Below are positions 1 through 7,598 of a stretch of DNA of 35,047 nucleotides, one piece after another (position 1 is the stretch's first letter; each line of letters opens with the position of its first letter). Source of the stretch: Nitrososphaerota archaeon (lineage in GTDB: Archaea; Thermoproteota; Nitrososphaeria; Nitrososphaerales; Nitrosopumilaceae); assembly GCA_028867395.1 (NCBI GenBank), contig JAGWGO010000001.1, forward strand, positions 1 to 35,047. The letters run 5' to 3'. The notes below the pieces were generated by a model. The model had not been told where the DNA came from, made no database searches, and worked only from the letters and a program-made list of their open reading frames with translations. Made by a program: the position numbers and the translations under genes.

Positions 1-354
1 CTTGGAGTTTATGCGCAGATAGTGGTCAAAGATGCATCAGGAAATCTGGTATCGTATATCGAGTCCTCCAATACAAGGTTACTAGTAAGTGCTGCCCAGT
101 TTAACCAAATATTAAACCAAAACCTAAGTCATTTCAAAAAGACAGAACTCAATGCGAACGGCCAGAACATCGAGATATTGCAGGTAAACAACACACTTGT
201 ACACAAAGACCCCACAATAGTATCATTAAACATAATATCGCTTGGGACTCCAAGCGGACCACAAATATTGGTTATTGCCAACCATGACGGTTTTCCTGTG
301 GTGGCAGGAGACAAGATGACTGTTTACTGGACAATTGTACGATCTAATGGCTAA
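1..354 (+). CDS. C-terminal part of an unknown, probably extracytoplasmic protein
   Basis: The frame is open from the first base of the window to a TAA at 352-354, so the gene starts outside and only about 117 residues are visible. The visible part is rich in Val, Ile, Asn, Ser and Thr with alternating hydrophobic residues (for example DPTIVSLNIISLG and KMTVYWTIVRSNG), which suggests a beta-sandwich domain like those of secreted archaeal proteins. A GTG at 22 is in frame, but the preceding residues LGVYAQI continue the same strand pattern, so it is probably not the real start. No catalytic motif is visible. The gene converges on the membrane protein at 377-1663. Function is unknown. Confidence 0.6.
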   Translation, partial: LGVYAQIVVKDASGNLVSYIESSNTRLLVSAAQFNQILNQNLSHFKKTELNANGQNIEILQVNNTLVHKDPTIVSLNIISLGTPSGPQILVIANHDGFPVVAGDKMTVYWTIVRSNG

Positions 355-376
355 CTTTTGTAATTTAATGCAAATC

Positions 377-1663
377 CTAGATGCTTGATAACTCGTGCTC
401 TTTCCTAGTCTTGTTAGACAGCAGAACTCCAACACCCACTGCAAAAAAGACAGAAACAGAAACAAACCTGTAAGGCTCGTTTGTCTGGTATGTAAACCCG
501 GTCAAAAGTGGTGCAGCCATGAGTATCACAAGTATGAAGAACATTATCGAATCTGCGTGCATCACGCCTCTTCTTGAGGCAAAAAAGAGCATCACAGTAA
601 GCGGAAGGAGGAAGAGCACTATGACATAGTCAAATCTCATCTGCATTGCCATTGCTGCAAAGCCTTGCCAGAACTCTGATGCGCCAAAGTAAATTTTTGT
701 TCCAACAAGATTTGTACTCCAAGAAGATACCACAGCTGCAATGATTGCTCCAGCGACGCCATAACTGAGAAGCGAGTAAATCCTGGTTCTTTTTGGAAGA
801 TCAGAGCGTGCAATAAAGTAGATGTTCATTGGAAAGAATGCAAGAGTGAGGGGCTTGGAAAAGAGTGAGAGGATGTAAGGCATAGGCGAGGGCGGCCAGA
901 ACTTTAGTACCATGTATAGCGAAAATAGATAGAGCAGAATCCAGGAATTTTCATAGCTTGCTGTAGTGCTGTAGGTAACAAATATGTCACTTTGTAGCAG
1001 AAAAACCATGGCAACAATTCCTGATATTCTTTTTCCTGTGATCTTTTTTGTGAAAAAATATGTCTGCAAGAGGAGAGCGGCCGATATGATAAAGGGGACA
1101 ATCCTGATGTTCCCAAGTCCATTTAGCGAAGTGGAAAGAAGCAAGTATCTAAAGTGTGGTTCAAAACTCTTGCCAAACTGCGATATATCCCAAGACTGGA
1201 CCCTTGCTTTGACGTCTGCATAGTCTGCCCATGTTTCTTCTTTTGCAAGTGTTCCTGCAGTGATTACGCAAAATATTGCAAGTATTGCAATTACGCCAAT
1301 TATTGCCTGTTTTTTTGTAATCTCAAAGGACTTGATCTTTGCAATGTATTCCTTGCACTTTGATCTCTTGTAGTACGCTATTCCTATCACAAGTATGATT
1401 ATGTTTACTATGACAAGCGGTGTAGCAAAGACCCCGGGCTGGAAAGCATTAATGATATCAGGAGAGTAGACTTGGGCGGTGAATGTACTTGTGGTCCTGA
1501 TTACAAGGGCAGGAAAGACTGCCGAGATTAATGTAATAAACACAACAACAACTGTTGGAATAAAGACTGCCCAGGAAAGAAGATGCGGTCTGATTGAAAA
1601 TATTCTCTTGGGTTTTGGCTCTTCTCTTTTGCGTTCTAGGTTGGGTTTTTTCTTGTCTGCCAA
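377..1663 (-). CDS. Multi-pass membrane protein, possibly a glycosyltransferase-C-like enzyme
   Basis: The 428-residue protein has a very basic, Lys/Arg/Pro-rich N-terminus of about 22 residues and then roughly ten hydrophobic segments (for example around residues 28-55, 77-97, 117-137 and 185-205, with more to the C-terminus). A loop after the third segment (KEETWADYADVKARV) contains acidic residues, as in the first outer loop of GT-C mannosyltransferases (PMT/ArnT-like), but no diagnostic motif is certain. The likely start is a TTG at 1661-1663. A TATA-like CTTTTAAAC lies about 27 nt upstream on the minus strand, which fits a leaderless mRNA. It could instead be an uncharacterised transporter-like protein. 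The membrane topology is clear, the enzyme class is a guess. Confidence 0.7.
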   Translation of the reverse strand: MADKKKPNLERKREEPKPKRIFSIRPHLLSWAVFIPTVVVVFITLISAVFPALVIRTTSTFTAQVYSPDIINAFQPGVFATPLVIVNIIILVIGIAYYKRSKCKEYIAKIKSFEITKKQAIIGVIAILAIFCVITAGTLAKEETWADYADVKARVQSWDISQFGKSFEPHFRYLLLSTSLNGLGNIRIVPFIISAALLLQTYFFTKKITGKRISGIVAMVFLLQSDIFVTYSTTASYENSWILLYLFSLYMVLKFWPPSPMPYILSLFSKPLTLAFFPMNIYFIARSDLPKRTRIYSLLSYGVAGAIIAAVVSSWSTNLVGTKIYFGASEFWQGFAAMAMQMRFDYVIVLFLLPLTVMLFFASRRGVMHADSIMFFILVILMAAPLLTGFTYQTNEPYRFVSVSVFFAVGVGVLLSNKTRKEHELSSI

Positions 1664-1779
1664 ACGAGTTTCTTAAAGTGTATGGGTTTAAAAGCGAACC
1701 GGCATTTGCATCTTTCACCAGAGATTCAAAATGAGATTTGCCAAATGAAAAAAGGGAATCAATTTAGCCAAATGATTAG

Positions 1780-2223
1780 CTAGCTATCTTTTATCTTTGA
1801 GAAGACATGCGCCCACTGCTGACCCTCACTTCTTGCCTGCGCCTGCGCGTTCTCGTAGAGCAGCTGGTAGACCCATGACACTATCTCAGACCATATGGCC
1901 TCAAGCGAGGCCTCGTCGGAGAAAAGCACGCTGGTTCTTACTGCAAACATTGCAGGAATGTTTCTTGCGTTTTTTGCGGGGTCCTTCTGCCACTTTTTTA
2001 GCACTCGGTCGCAGAACTCGATGATGTCATTTTTTGACAGCGCAAGCCCTTCTGGGTCTGCTTTCTGGTTGTTTCTTTGATTGCTTTTTGCAACACCGTT
2101 TCTTTGTCTGGAATAGCTGGAGTTTTTAGAATCGTTTTTGGTATGATTTTTGGCATTTTCTTTGGAGTTTCTGGTACCCTTGCTCCTTGAGCTCTCTTTT
2201 TGTGCCTTGGAATCCCTCCTCAT
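1780..2223 (-). CDS. Hypothetical protein with basic disordered N-terminus
   Basis: The protein has 147 residues. Residues 1-55 are low in complexity and rich in Lys, Arg, Ser, Asn and Gln (SKAQKESSRSKGTRNSKEN), typical of a disordered nucleic-acid-binding tail. Residues 60-147 look like a compact helical domain (LSKNDIIEFCDRVLKKWQKD, then a segment rich in Trp and aromatic residues). The start is ATG at 2223. I do not recognise the family. The window gives no operon context: the upstream neighbour is divergent and the downstream gap holds nothing obvious. Confidence 0.6.
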   Translation of the reverse strand: MRRDSKAQKESSRSKGTRNSKENAKNHTKNDSKNSSYSRQRNGVAKSNQRNNQKADPEGLALSKNDIIEFCDRVLKKWQKDPAKNARNIPAMFAVRTSVLFSDEASLEAIWSEIVSWVYQLLYENAQAQARSEGQQWAHVFSKIKDS

Positions 2224-2323
2224 TGGCTTGATAATGTCACAGGTTGCCTTTAGTAGTTTTGTTCTCTGTATGATCGCAAGAACAGTATGATCTCTTAATA
2301 GTCAGCGTACCGCATTGTATAAC

Positions 2324-2515
2324 ATGAACATCTATGATATGAAATCCGTTCGCTGTTCGAAATGTGACAGGTTCATAGGTGAGATTGAGTATGATGCCGT
2401 AGTTACCTTGCCAAAGTGCGGCCGGTGTGCAAACCCGATGCCTGAAGGCGACGACAAAGTGAGCTACATCGTATCCAAGTTCAACAAGAATCCAAAGGGA
2501 CTTGTGCCAAACTAG
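2324..2515 (+). CDS. Small zinc-ribbon protein
   Basis: A short protein of 63 residues with two Cys pairs, CSKC near residue 10 and CGRC near residue 32, so a single zinc-ribbon-like metal site is likely. The rest is charged and soluble, ending FNKNPKGLVPN. I chose ATG 2324 because a TATA-like CTTAATA at 2294-2300 lies about 27 nt upstream, the usual distance for a leaderless archaeal mRNA. A TTG at 2315 and an ATG at 2339 are in frame as alternatives. Such proteins may bind nucleic acid or act as adaptors; nothing here decides which. Confidence 0.65.
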   Translation: MNIYDMKSVRCSKCDRFIGEIEYDAVVTLPKCGRCANPMPEGDDKVSYIVSKFNKNPKGLVPN

Positions 2516-2630
2516 ATCAAAAATCAGAGTTACATTGAGCAATATCTCAGCCTCGGCTGATCATCTCAAATTTTGAAATCATGATAACCTCAAACCGTCT
2601 TGAATAATTTCATAACACATCGCATATCAG

Positions 2631-2871
2631 ATGCCAATAGACCCAGACTTTCCAAAGAACCACAAGGCTGTTGGAATCCACAAGCCCCGGGACTGGCGAG
2701 TGCCAGTCAAAGAACGGTAGAAAGGACTATACCGACAAATCCGACCCGATAAGGGAGAAGGACTGCATCTGGTGCATGGCATGCGTTACCGTCTGCCCTG
2801 TCAGTGCAATCAAGGTGGCCCAGTCAAATATCGAGTTTCATGACAAGGCAAAGGAAAGTTTTAAGCAATAA
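2631..2871 (+). pseudogene. Broken, internally deleted zinc-containing ferredoxin
   Basis: An ATG at 2631 opens MPIDPDFPKNHKAVGIHK, the usual N-terminus of archaeal zinc-containing ferredoxins. That frame stops at a TAG near 2718. The next frame then gives KKSDP-like residues (DKSDPIREKDC) and one complete 4Fe-4S motif, CIWCMACVTVCP, followed by AIKV and a stop at 2871. Removing one base at the CGG-TAG junction joins the halves. Family members normally carry a first cluster motif (C..DG.C...CP) between these parts; here it is absent, so about 40-60 residues are missing as well. A TATA-like AATAATTT lies at 2603-2610. A downstream in-frame TTG (2671) could still express the second-cluster half as a 66-residue protein. 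Confidence 0.6.
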
Positions 2872-2902
2872 TTTTTTTGCTGCAAGTGTTCTTGATTAAT
2901 TT

Positions 2903-3502
2903 CTAGGGTTGTGCAGTTATCACTCTAGGCCTTCTTGTTGCAAGTATTGTTACCGTGCCTGCGACTGCAACTGCTGCTATCTCAAACAAGATCCAGTCAA
3001 TTGTTGGAAATATTATTTGGTGGTTGTAGAATGGCACAAACAACGGGAACTTGGAGTCTCCGTCAAAGGCATCAAATGAAAGGTGTGACAACACTCCTGC
3101 AAATGCAGCTGCGCCAAGCCTGTAATCTTTTCTTCCAAATGATATCATCAGAACTATGACTGCGATTGTGCCAAAGGCTATAGAGTGAGACATTCTTTCT
3201 AGTGCCTCTACGTGAAACAATCCTATGATATGATCAGAGTCGATCAGTACAGCAAAGAGTCCTGTTATGATGACATACCTTGCGCTCAAAAATACTGTTC
3301 CTGCAACGAGGCCCCAAAGCATGTGTCCTGCAATCTCGTGGAGGCTCAGACCGCCTGTTGGGTTGTGTAATAGTACCTTTTCTGGAAGAACCATGCCCAC
3401 AAGGGAGAAGGCTGCTGACAGGGCACAAAATACGAGAGCCGTCTTGATTATGTATCTTGCCTCTTTTTTCCAGATTTGGGACATTGACCTGACTCTTGGC
3501 AT
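2903..3502 (-). CDS. YdjM-type membrane-bound metal-dependent hydrolase family protein
   Basis: The protein has four to five membrane segments and the pattern of the YdjM/DUF457 family: a His/Asp-rich motif IDSDHIIGLFH after the third segment, and SHLSFDAFDGDSKFPLF toward the C-terminus. In the family these residues are thought to bind metal at the membrane face; the substrate is not known. I placed the start at ATG 3502 (MPRVRSMSQIWKK); ATG 3484 is an alternative. The frame is open to 3715, but that upstream part overlaps a better small gene (3528-3677) on the same strand in another frame, so it should not be translated as part of this protein. The two genes are 25 nt apart and probably co-transcribed. 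Confidence 0.7.
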   Translation of the reverse strand: MPRVRSMSQIWKKEARYIIKTALVFCALSAAFSLVGMVLPEKVLLHNPTGGLSLHEIAGHMLWGLVAGTVFLSARYVIITGLFAVLIDSDHIIGLFHVEALERMSHSIAFGTIAVIVLMISFGRKDYRLGAAAFAGVLSHLSFDAFDGDSKFPLFVPFYNHQIIFPTIDWILFEIAAVAVAGTVTILATRRPRVITAQP

Positions 3503-3527
3503 TACTTTATTTTTCTCTTTAGGACAC

Positions 3528-3677
3528 TCAAAGCGTACTCTGTTCTGAAAACCATTTTGCGTGGTTCTGCCTCTGTCTTTTCGTACAGGAATGGCACCAG
3601 ATAGTGTCATTTCCGGGCTCCCTTGGCTTTTCACAAATGGTGCACATGTTCTTTTTTGCCTTGTCCTTTTCTGACAT
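3528..3677 (-). CDS. 49-residue Cys4 zinc-finger mini-protein
   Basis: A short gene from ATG 3677 to TGA 3528-3530, reading MSEKDKAKKNMCTIC and then EKPREPGNDTIWCHSC before a basic tail (TKRQRQNHAKWF). Two Cys-x2-Cys pairs spaced 17 residues apart are the signature of a treble-clef or zinc-ribbon fold. A TATA-like TTTTATATG (minus strand, about 3706-3714) lies 30 nt before the start codon, giving a short leader. It is followed by the YdjM-type gene in the same direction. The function is unknown; similar mini-proteins are common in this archaeal group. Confidence 0.6.
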   Translation of the reverse strand: MSEKDKAKKNMCTICEKPREPGNDTIWCHSCTKRQRQNHAKWFSEQSTL

Positions 3678-3787
3678 CTACGGATACCCGTCAAGATATT
3701 TTGCATATAAAACAAAAATCTGATTATCAGTCTTGGTTTCGTGCATTTGACTACGATTTTCTCAAGGGGACGTTTCTTGGGTCAAAA

Positions 3788-4963
3788 TCAAAGTGATTTA
3801 TGCGCAGGCATGACTTCTTGGTACATCTTGACAATTTTTTGGTACATTGATTCTTGGCTGTACTGTGTTACTAGCTTCTGGTATCCACTCTGGCCAGTCA
3901 ATTTGGCCTGCTCTGGATTTTTTATTGTATCAAGCAGAGCTTGAGCCCACATCTTTTCATCGCGTGAATCCAAGACATGCCCTGTAACTCCATCTGATAC
4001 GATATCGGACATGGGCTTGATGTCAGATACCAGTACTGGCTTTTTCTTTTCATATGCCTCTAGTATTACGAGCCCGAATCCCTCGCACAAGCTTGGGAAG
4101 ACAAGTGCTGCAGACTCTGAAATTATCCTTGACTTTACTTCTGCAGTTACATATCCCTTGAACTCGATGTTTTTCTCAAGGCCTAGTTTTTTTACCATCT
4201 CTTCAAGCGTCCTTCTGTGCGGGCCGCTGCCAACCAGTATTAGCTTGATCTCGGGCTCGGTCTTTCTTGCAATGTCAACTGCCTTTATTGCCACTTCGAG
4301 GTTTTTGTAAAAGACCAGCCTTCCAACGTAAACAAACTGCAGTGGGTTTTGCTTCGTGTTACCTACCTGAGTTGACTCTATTGCATTATGGATTACATGT
4401 ATTGGTTTTTTTGCGCCAAACTTTAGCAGGTCCTCTTTTGTCGCATCGCTGACTGTATGGATGCAGTGGTACCGAAGCTTTATCATGAATTTTTCAAAGA
4501 AGGGGGCAAGCCAGACATTCATCCTTGAGACATCGCTTTGCCTTCCCCACTCTTTCCAATAGTTTTTCCCGCAAAGCGAGAAGATGTCATGGACTGTAGT
4601 AATATGGGGTCTTGAGGTAAGGCTTGATAGTATCGAGCCTGCAAGTGCCGGAGCAAAGTTGTTGGAATGTATGATGTCTATCTTTTCATTTTTTATTATT
4701 TTGAGTCCTTGTTTTATTGCGTTTATTGCATATCTGATGTTGTCAGAGAATCCAGGCGGCAATCCTCCTTTGTATTGTAGTAGAGGGGGGACAAATATCA
4801 CTTGGATGTTTTTTAGATCTTTGTAATCCTCACCTTCGATCTTGTTTGTTATCACAAATACCTTGTTGTCGTTCTCGGCAAGTTTTTTTGCAACTATGCT
4901 GAAAACATACTCTCCGCCTCCTCTGGTTGTCGAGAAGAACTGGCTTAGGAGCAGGATGTTCAT
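3788..4963 (-). CDS. GT4-family glycosyltransferase
   Basis: A 391-residue retaining glycosyltransferase of the GT4 (Glycos_transf_1) fold. The N-terminal Rossmann domain starts MNILLLSQFFSTTRGGGEY with the usual GG acceptor loop. The C-terminal domain has VGSGP, then the donor-binding EX7E motif in PSLCEGFGLVILEAYE near residue 305. It would transfer a nucleotide-activated sugar to a lipid or glycan at the cytoplasmic face of the membrane. Length is normal and both domains are intact. The start is ATG 4963. A second, truncated copy of its first 90 residues lies at 19926-20196. The 346 nt upstream hold repeat copy A. Confidence 0.9.
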   Translation of the reverse strand: MNILLLSQFFSTTRGGGEYVFSIVAKKLAENDNKVFVITNKIEGEDYKDLKNIQVIFVPPLLQYKGGLPPGFSDNIRYAINAIKQGLKIIKNEKIDIIHSNNFAPALAGSILSSLTSRPHITTVHDIFSLCGKNYWKEWGRQSDVSRMNVWLAPFFEKFMIKLRYHCIHTVSDATKEDLLKFGAKKPIHVIHNAIESTQVGNTKQNPLQFVYVGRLVFYKNLEVAIKAVDIARKTEPEIKLILVGSGPHRRTLEEMVKKLGLEKNIEFKGYVTAEVKSRIISESAALVFPSLCEGFGLVILEAYEKKKPVLVSDIKPMSDIVSDGVTGHVLDSRDEKMWAQALLDTIKNPEQAKLTGQSGYQKLVTQYSQESMYQKIVKMYQEVMPAHKSL

Positions 4964-5097
4964 GAGATTTGGTAAAATGCAATCATTCTAGAATCTTTCG
5001 AAGACTGGGTTTAGGATGAGGCATCTAATCAGGCAGGTGTTCTTAGGTTGTAACTTGATAAAGTACGCATTGTGGAAATTCTCCTCAAATCCAGTAG

Positions 5098-5300
5098 TCT
5101 CCTGGGAGTAAGATGTCTGGTACATACTCCCAGGGCAACCCCATCCTATGGTAAGAGAAATAGGCTGCAAGCTACATTACCATCTACTGGTTCAAAAAGG
5201 TAGTTGCATAATTTTTTTTGATGTCATAAAAATTTATGTTAAAAAAATATTTAATTATAATCTAGCAAAAATAATTGCTCAAAACAAAATTTTTTACATT
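5098..5300. repeat. Noncoding repeat, copy A: two hairpins plus A+T-rich arm
   Basis: This fills most of the gene-free stretch 4964-5309. A perfect 10-bp stem (5101-5110 with 5125-5134) encloses the loop AGATGTCTGGTACA. A second stem, CCTAT with ATAGG, encloses GGTAAGAGAA (about 5145-5165). An A+T-rich arm of about 95 bp (5205-5300) follows. Copy B at 9571-9776 keeps both loops almost exactly while the stems change on both sides. The A+T-rich arm recurs alone at 11041-11126. On the minus strand it lies in front of the GT4 gene. Also on the minus strand, a readable stretch (WGCPGSMYQTS) is shared with copy B, so a decayed coding origin is possible. Confidence 0.7.
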
Positions 5301-5309
5301 GACGTTTTG

Positions 5310-5852
5310 TCAGTGCAAACTCGTGTTCTTTATCTCAATAACAAGCGAATTGGAGGTACTATCGACAATTGCCTTTCTTCCAAGGTCTTTGAGCATCTGC
5401 ATATAGTACACCTTGTGAAAAAGCGACCACTTTGGTCCCAGCCCATGTGTGATAACTATCTTGGTCTGATTCGCATTGCGAAACTCTTGGTAGGCAAAGT
5501 TTGATCTTACCGACCTGTATCTTGTAATCAATAACCATGACTCGAGGTCTACCTTTCCCGAGATGGAAAGCAGGGTGTCTTTCATCACCGTCTTTGCAGC
5601 CTTTGTTGCAAGCCTTCTCAGGGTCTTTTCGCTCAAGCTATCTATGAATAATTTCATGATATCACTTTTTAACAAAACCCAGCCTGCCTTGGCTGACTTT
5701 CTATCCCAGCTAACATAATTGTCAAAGACTTGGTCGACAAGTGCATTGAGTGTTATCTTGTCCTCTTTTGCTGCATCGGATAATTTTTCTATGATTTGAG
5801 GATCAATTCTGAAGCTGATTGTTTTTTTGTCCTTTTTGCTGCCACTTGCCAT
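5310..5852 (-). CDS. Ribbon-helix-helix domain protein, probable DNA-binding regulator
   Basis: The 180-residue protein starts with a basic segment and then KTISFRIDPQIIEKLSDAA, a beta-strand followed by two helices as in ribbon-helix-helix (MetJ/Arc) repressors. Residues 60-180 form a longer helical and mixed domain of unknown role (LLKSDIMKLFIDSLSEKTLRR, later a Tyr/Lys-rich stretch). The start is ATG 5852; a TATA-like CTAAATAG about 20-26 nt upstream on the minus strand supports a leaderless transcript. It stands alone, with its 3' end touching repeat copy A. The target DNA cannot be seen. The N-terminal domain call is fairly sure, the rest is unknown. Confidence 0.75.
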   Translation of the reverse strand: MASGSKKDKKTISFRIDPQIIEKLSDAAKEDKITLNALVDQVFDNYVSWDRKSAKAGWVLLKSDIMKLFIDSLSEKTLRRLATKAAKTVMKDTLLSISGKVDLESWLLITRYRSVRSNFAYQEFRNANQTKIVITHGLGPKWSLFHKVYYMQMLKDLGRKAIVDSTSNSLVIEIKNTSLH

Positions 5853-6011
5853 ACTCTATCTTGTTTCTATTTAGAGGATTCCTTTTTTGTACCGTACTCA
5901 AGTAAACTGGAGATTGACTCCATTTTGTCAAGCAGGATTTTCCTATTTTTCAACATCTTGATTTGTTACTACATTGCCTTCGCCAAACTTTGAAGCGTAG
6001 ATTATCGAGTG

Positions 6012-6803
6012 ATGGACCTTGGCGGCCCGATGCAGATATTTGCATCATCGCGTATAGCAGATGACATTAGAAGGCTATCTCCAGAGTACAAGGCAATCAT
6101 GCATCCTGTCGGTGACTATACTGTCAAGCATGGTGAACAGTTGTTAATCTACAACATTTACGGAGAGGGGTTTGGAAACAGGAACACTCCAAAGAAAGGC
6201 AAGGTGCAGAAATCCAAGGCCGCAGAGCAGGACCTCAAGAACTCTAACACATTTCACTTTTCAAGCGTTGACCTTGGGGTAAAGATAACAGATCCAAAAA
6301 CCATGATGGCCCGCCACACTTGGACGTGGGACATCAGGAACATATCGCCTGAACCAAAGGACCAGATTTTTTACTATCTTGACGGCGATGTTCCTAGAGA
6401 GTTTGCCGACATGAATGTTGTTGTGACAAATGGTTCAGGCAAGGAACTTGAGATAATATCATTGAATGTGAACAAGCCCTATCACAAGGAGTTTATCGTA
6501 AAGCTTGACAAGCCTTTGAAGCCAAACCAGACTAGCCAGAAGATTACCTTGCAGTATGACTGGGAGGAACCAGAGCGCAACTTTTTCTATAAAGTGTCAT
6601 CTGACTGCAAGCTGTTACAATATCACTTTACCATGCCAAAGGGCACAGATGTGAAAAATAGGGTGTTGAAGGTGGATCCGGAGACTGGGTACAAGACCCA
6701 TGCAACGCCTGCTGCAAAGGTGAAATATCACAAAGACAGGATAGAGATTTCGTGGGAGAAATCAAACCTTTCTGCATACGAGGCGTACAGGTTTGAGTGG
6801 TGA
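6012..6803 (+). CDS. Hypothetical beta-rich protein with the YEAYRFEW tail
   Basis: The 263-residue protein has no signal peptide or membrane segment and no motif I recognise. Residues 70-250 alternate hydrophobic and polar residues (for example HTWTWDIRNISPEPKDQI and ITLQYDWEEPE), suggesting one or two beta-sandwich domains. A lysine-rich linker (KKGKVQKSKAAEQD) lies near residue 60. ATG 6012 is preferred over the adjacent GTG 6009. The last 22 residues, ending NLSAYEAYRFEW, flow naturally from the preceding domain. They are found again at the end of the unrelated glycoside hydrolase at 9850-10913, and partly in a mini-ORF at 7479-7550. This gene is therefore the likely source of that tail. 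Confidence 0.7.
   Translation: MDLGGPMQIFASSRIADDIRRLSPEYKAIMHPVGDYTVKHGEQLLIYNIYGEGFGNRNTPKKGKVQKSKAAEQDLKNSNTFHFSSVDLGVKITDPKTMMARHTWTWDIRNISPEPKDQIFYYLDGDVPREFADMNVVVTNGSGKELEIISLNVNKPYHKEFIVKLDKPLKPNQTSQKITLQYDWEEPERNFFYKVSSDCKLLQYHFTMPKGTDVKNRVLKVDPETGYKTHATPAAKVKYHKDRIEISWEKSNLSAYEAYRFEW
6735..6803 (+). repeat. Gene-tail repeat, copy 1 (native copy?)
   Basis: These 69 bp code for the last 22 residues and stop of the 6012-6803 gene, ending SWEKSNLSAYEAYRFEW. By eye about 80% of the bases match 10845-10913, and the last 45 or so match 7504-7550. All three copies keep the same reading frame and end in a stop codon. Similarity to the left of copies 1 and 3 ends near the GACAG at the start of the repeat. 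Confidence 0.7.
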
Positions 6804-6890
6804 ATTTACAATCAGAGGAATTTTACTACCGCTCTTACCGTCGTTGATGGAACTAGAAAAATTAATACACATCTCAGGTACGACTATGCA

Positions 6891-6900
6891 CTTTTATATG
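6891..6900 (+). promoter_or_regulatory. TATA box of the 6923 gene
   Basis: CTTTTATATG is centred about 27 nt before ATG 6923 with no ribosome binding site between, as expected for an archaeal leaderless mRNA. Confidence 0.6.
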
Positions 6901-6922
6901 CAATAATGTCCAAAACTAGAAC

Positions 6923-7111
6923 ATGGCAACTAATCTAACTGCGAAGGCATATCGCAAGGTTAGAGTGGCACCAAAAGACGAAGCAAAAATGATCGATACA
7001 CTATTGAAAACGGGTGAACAATTCAAAGCCGTATCAAAGAATGACTACTACATAACCACAAAACAATGCGCCACGCTAAGTAGAAATAAGATACCTTATC
7101 AAAAACTGTGA
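6923..7111 (+). CDS. Small hypothetical protein
   Basis: The 62-residue protein is basic and soluble (MATNLTAKAYRKVRVAPKDE, then a Lys-rich tail). I see no Cys motif or membrane segment. The start is well supported by the TATA box at 6891-6900. The stop codon lies one base before the first possible start of the next gene, so the two are probably one transcript. Both lie between copies 1 and 2 of the YEAYRFEW tail repeat, so they may have arrived together. The family is unknown to me. Confidence 0.6.
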   Translation: MATNLTAKAYRKVRVAPKDEAKMIDTLLKTGEQFKAVSKNDYYITTKQCATLSRNKIPYQKL

Positions 7112-7112
7112 A

Positions 7113-7445
7113 TTGCAGAAGCTGCAAAATAAAATAAAACTACATTTCAAATTACCAATTTATTATAACAATGGAAAACCGGTAGAAGAACAAAAACTCG
7201 TGGACGTAAAAAATTACTTTATTGACACTTATGGCGGTCTCACGGTAGATAGCAAATCAGAAGGATTTTGGAATGATGATGGTGTGCTCTTCACTAACCA
7301 AATTTTGGAATATTCTGTTTTTATTGCAAAAAATAGATTTGATAGAGAAGTGAAGAGAATAATTCCAAAACAACTGGAAATCTTTCGTAAACAGTTTAAA
7401 CAGATAGGGATATTCTGTTACTATCATCCTGTTGTTTCAACATAA
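7113..7445 (+). CDS. Hypothetical protein
   Basis: The 110-residue protein is rich in Lys and aromatic residues. The first half reads as a beta-hairpin (IKLHFKLPIYYNNGKPVEEQ), the second as a long amphipathic helix ending in an aromatic strand (EVKRIIPKQLEIFRKQ, then FCYYHPVV). The apparent TTG start at 7113 follows the stop of the previous gene by one base, so translational coupling is likely. No ATG occurs early in the frame. It looks like the small proteins found on archaeal mobile elements, but no family can be named. Confidence 0.5.
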   Translation: MQKLQNKIKLHFKLPIYYNNGKPVEEQKLVDVKNYFIDTYGGLTVDSKSEGFWNDDGVLFTNQILEYSVFIAKNRFDREVKRIIPKQLEIFRKQFKQIGIFCYYHPVVST

Positions 7446-7450
7446 TTTGG

Positions 7451-7460
7451 TTATTTTATA
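7451..7460 (+). promoter_or_regulatory. TATA box of the 7479 mini-ORF
   Basis: TTATTTTATA is centred about 24 nt before ATG 7479, the spacing expected for a leaderless start. Confidence 0.45.
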
Positions 7461-7478
7461 TCATCGTCATAATTTGCA

Positions 7479-7550
7479 ATGTTCAATCCAGTCTTTATAG
7501 TAGGGCAAATCAGGCCCCTTACATTGGAAGCTTATAGGTTTGAGTGGTAG
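7479..7550 (+). other. 23-codon mini-ORF made of a promoter, a start and gene-tail copy 2
   Basis: An ATG at 7479 reads MFNPVFIVGQIRPL and then LEAYRFEW before a TAG at 7548-7550. Only the second half is shared with the ends of the genes at 6012-6803 and 9850-10913; the first half is new. After the stop, about 20 bases (GTCAGTCTAAAACATTATT) also resemble those after copy 3. It may be a decayed gene or a truly expressed tail peptide. It fills part of the otherwise gene-free stretch between 7446 and the tRNA. Confidence 0.45.
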
Positions 7551-7598
7551 TTCGTCAGTCTAAAACATTATTAGACTCTAGAACCATACTCAAGACAG

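Noticed and set aside
3503..3715. A 71-residue N-terminal extension of the YdjM-type protein
   Set aside because: The extension is Arg/Lys-rich nonsense and overlaps a well-formed Cys4 mini-gene in another frame on the same strand.
4988..5170. A 60-codon minus-strand frame through repeat copy A
   Set aside because: In copy B the same frame ends early at a TAA, and the stems covary on both sides, so an RNA or decayed-tail origin is better supported than a gene. The coding alternative is noted under the repeat.
5101..5175. Resemblance of GGGCAACCCCAT to known riboswitch cores such as the cyclic-di-GMP or SAM types
   Set aside because: The surrounding helices and the order of conserved loops do not fit those riboswitches, and the evidence favours the minus strand. 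I left it as an unknown structured repeat.
5866..5965. A 29-codon minus-strand frame (MLKNRKILLDKMESISSLLE...) before the ribbon-helix-helix gene
   Set aside because: It is helical-looking, but it covers the TATA box of the next gene and has no promoter or motif of its own.
6804..7550. Idea that 6804-7550 is a complete mobile element bounded by tail copies 1 and 2
   Set aside because: Copy 2 is shorter and more diverged, and neither small gene inside is a recognisable mobility gene. It is kept only as part of the tail-repeat finding.
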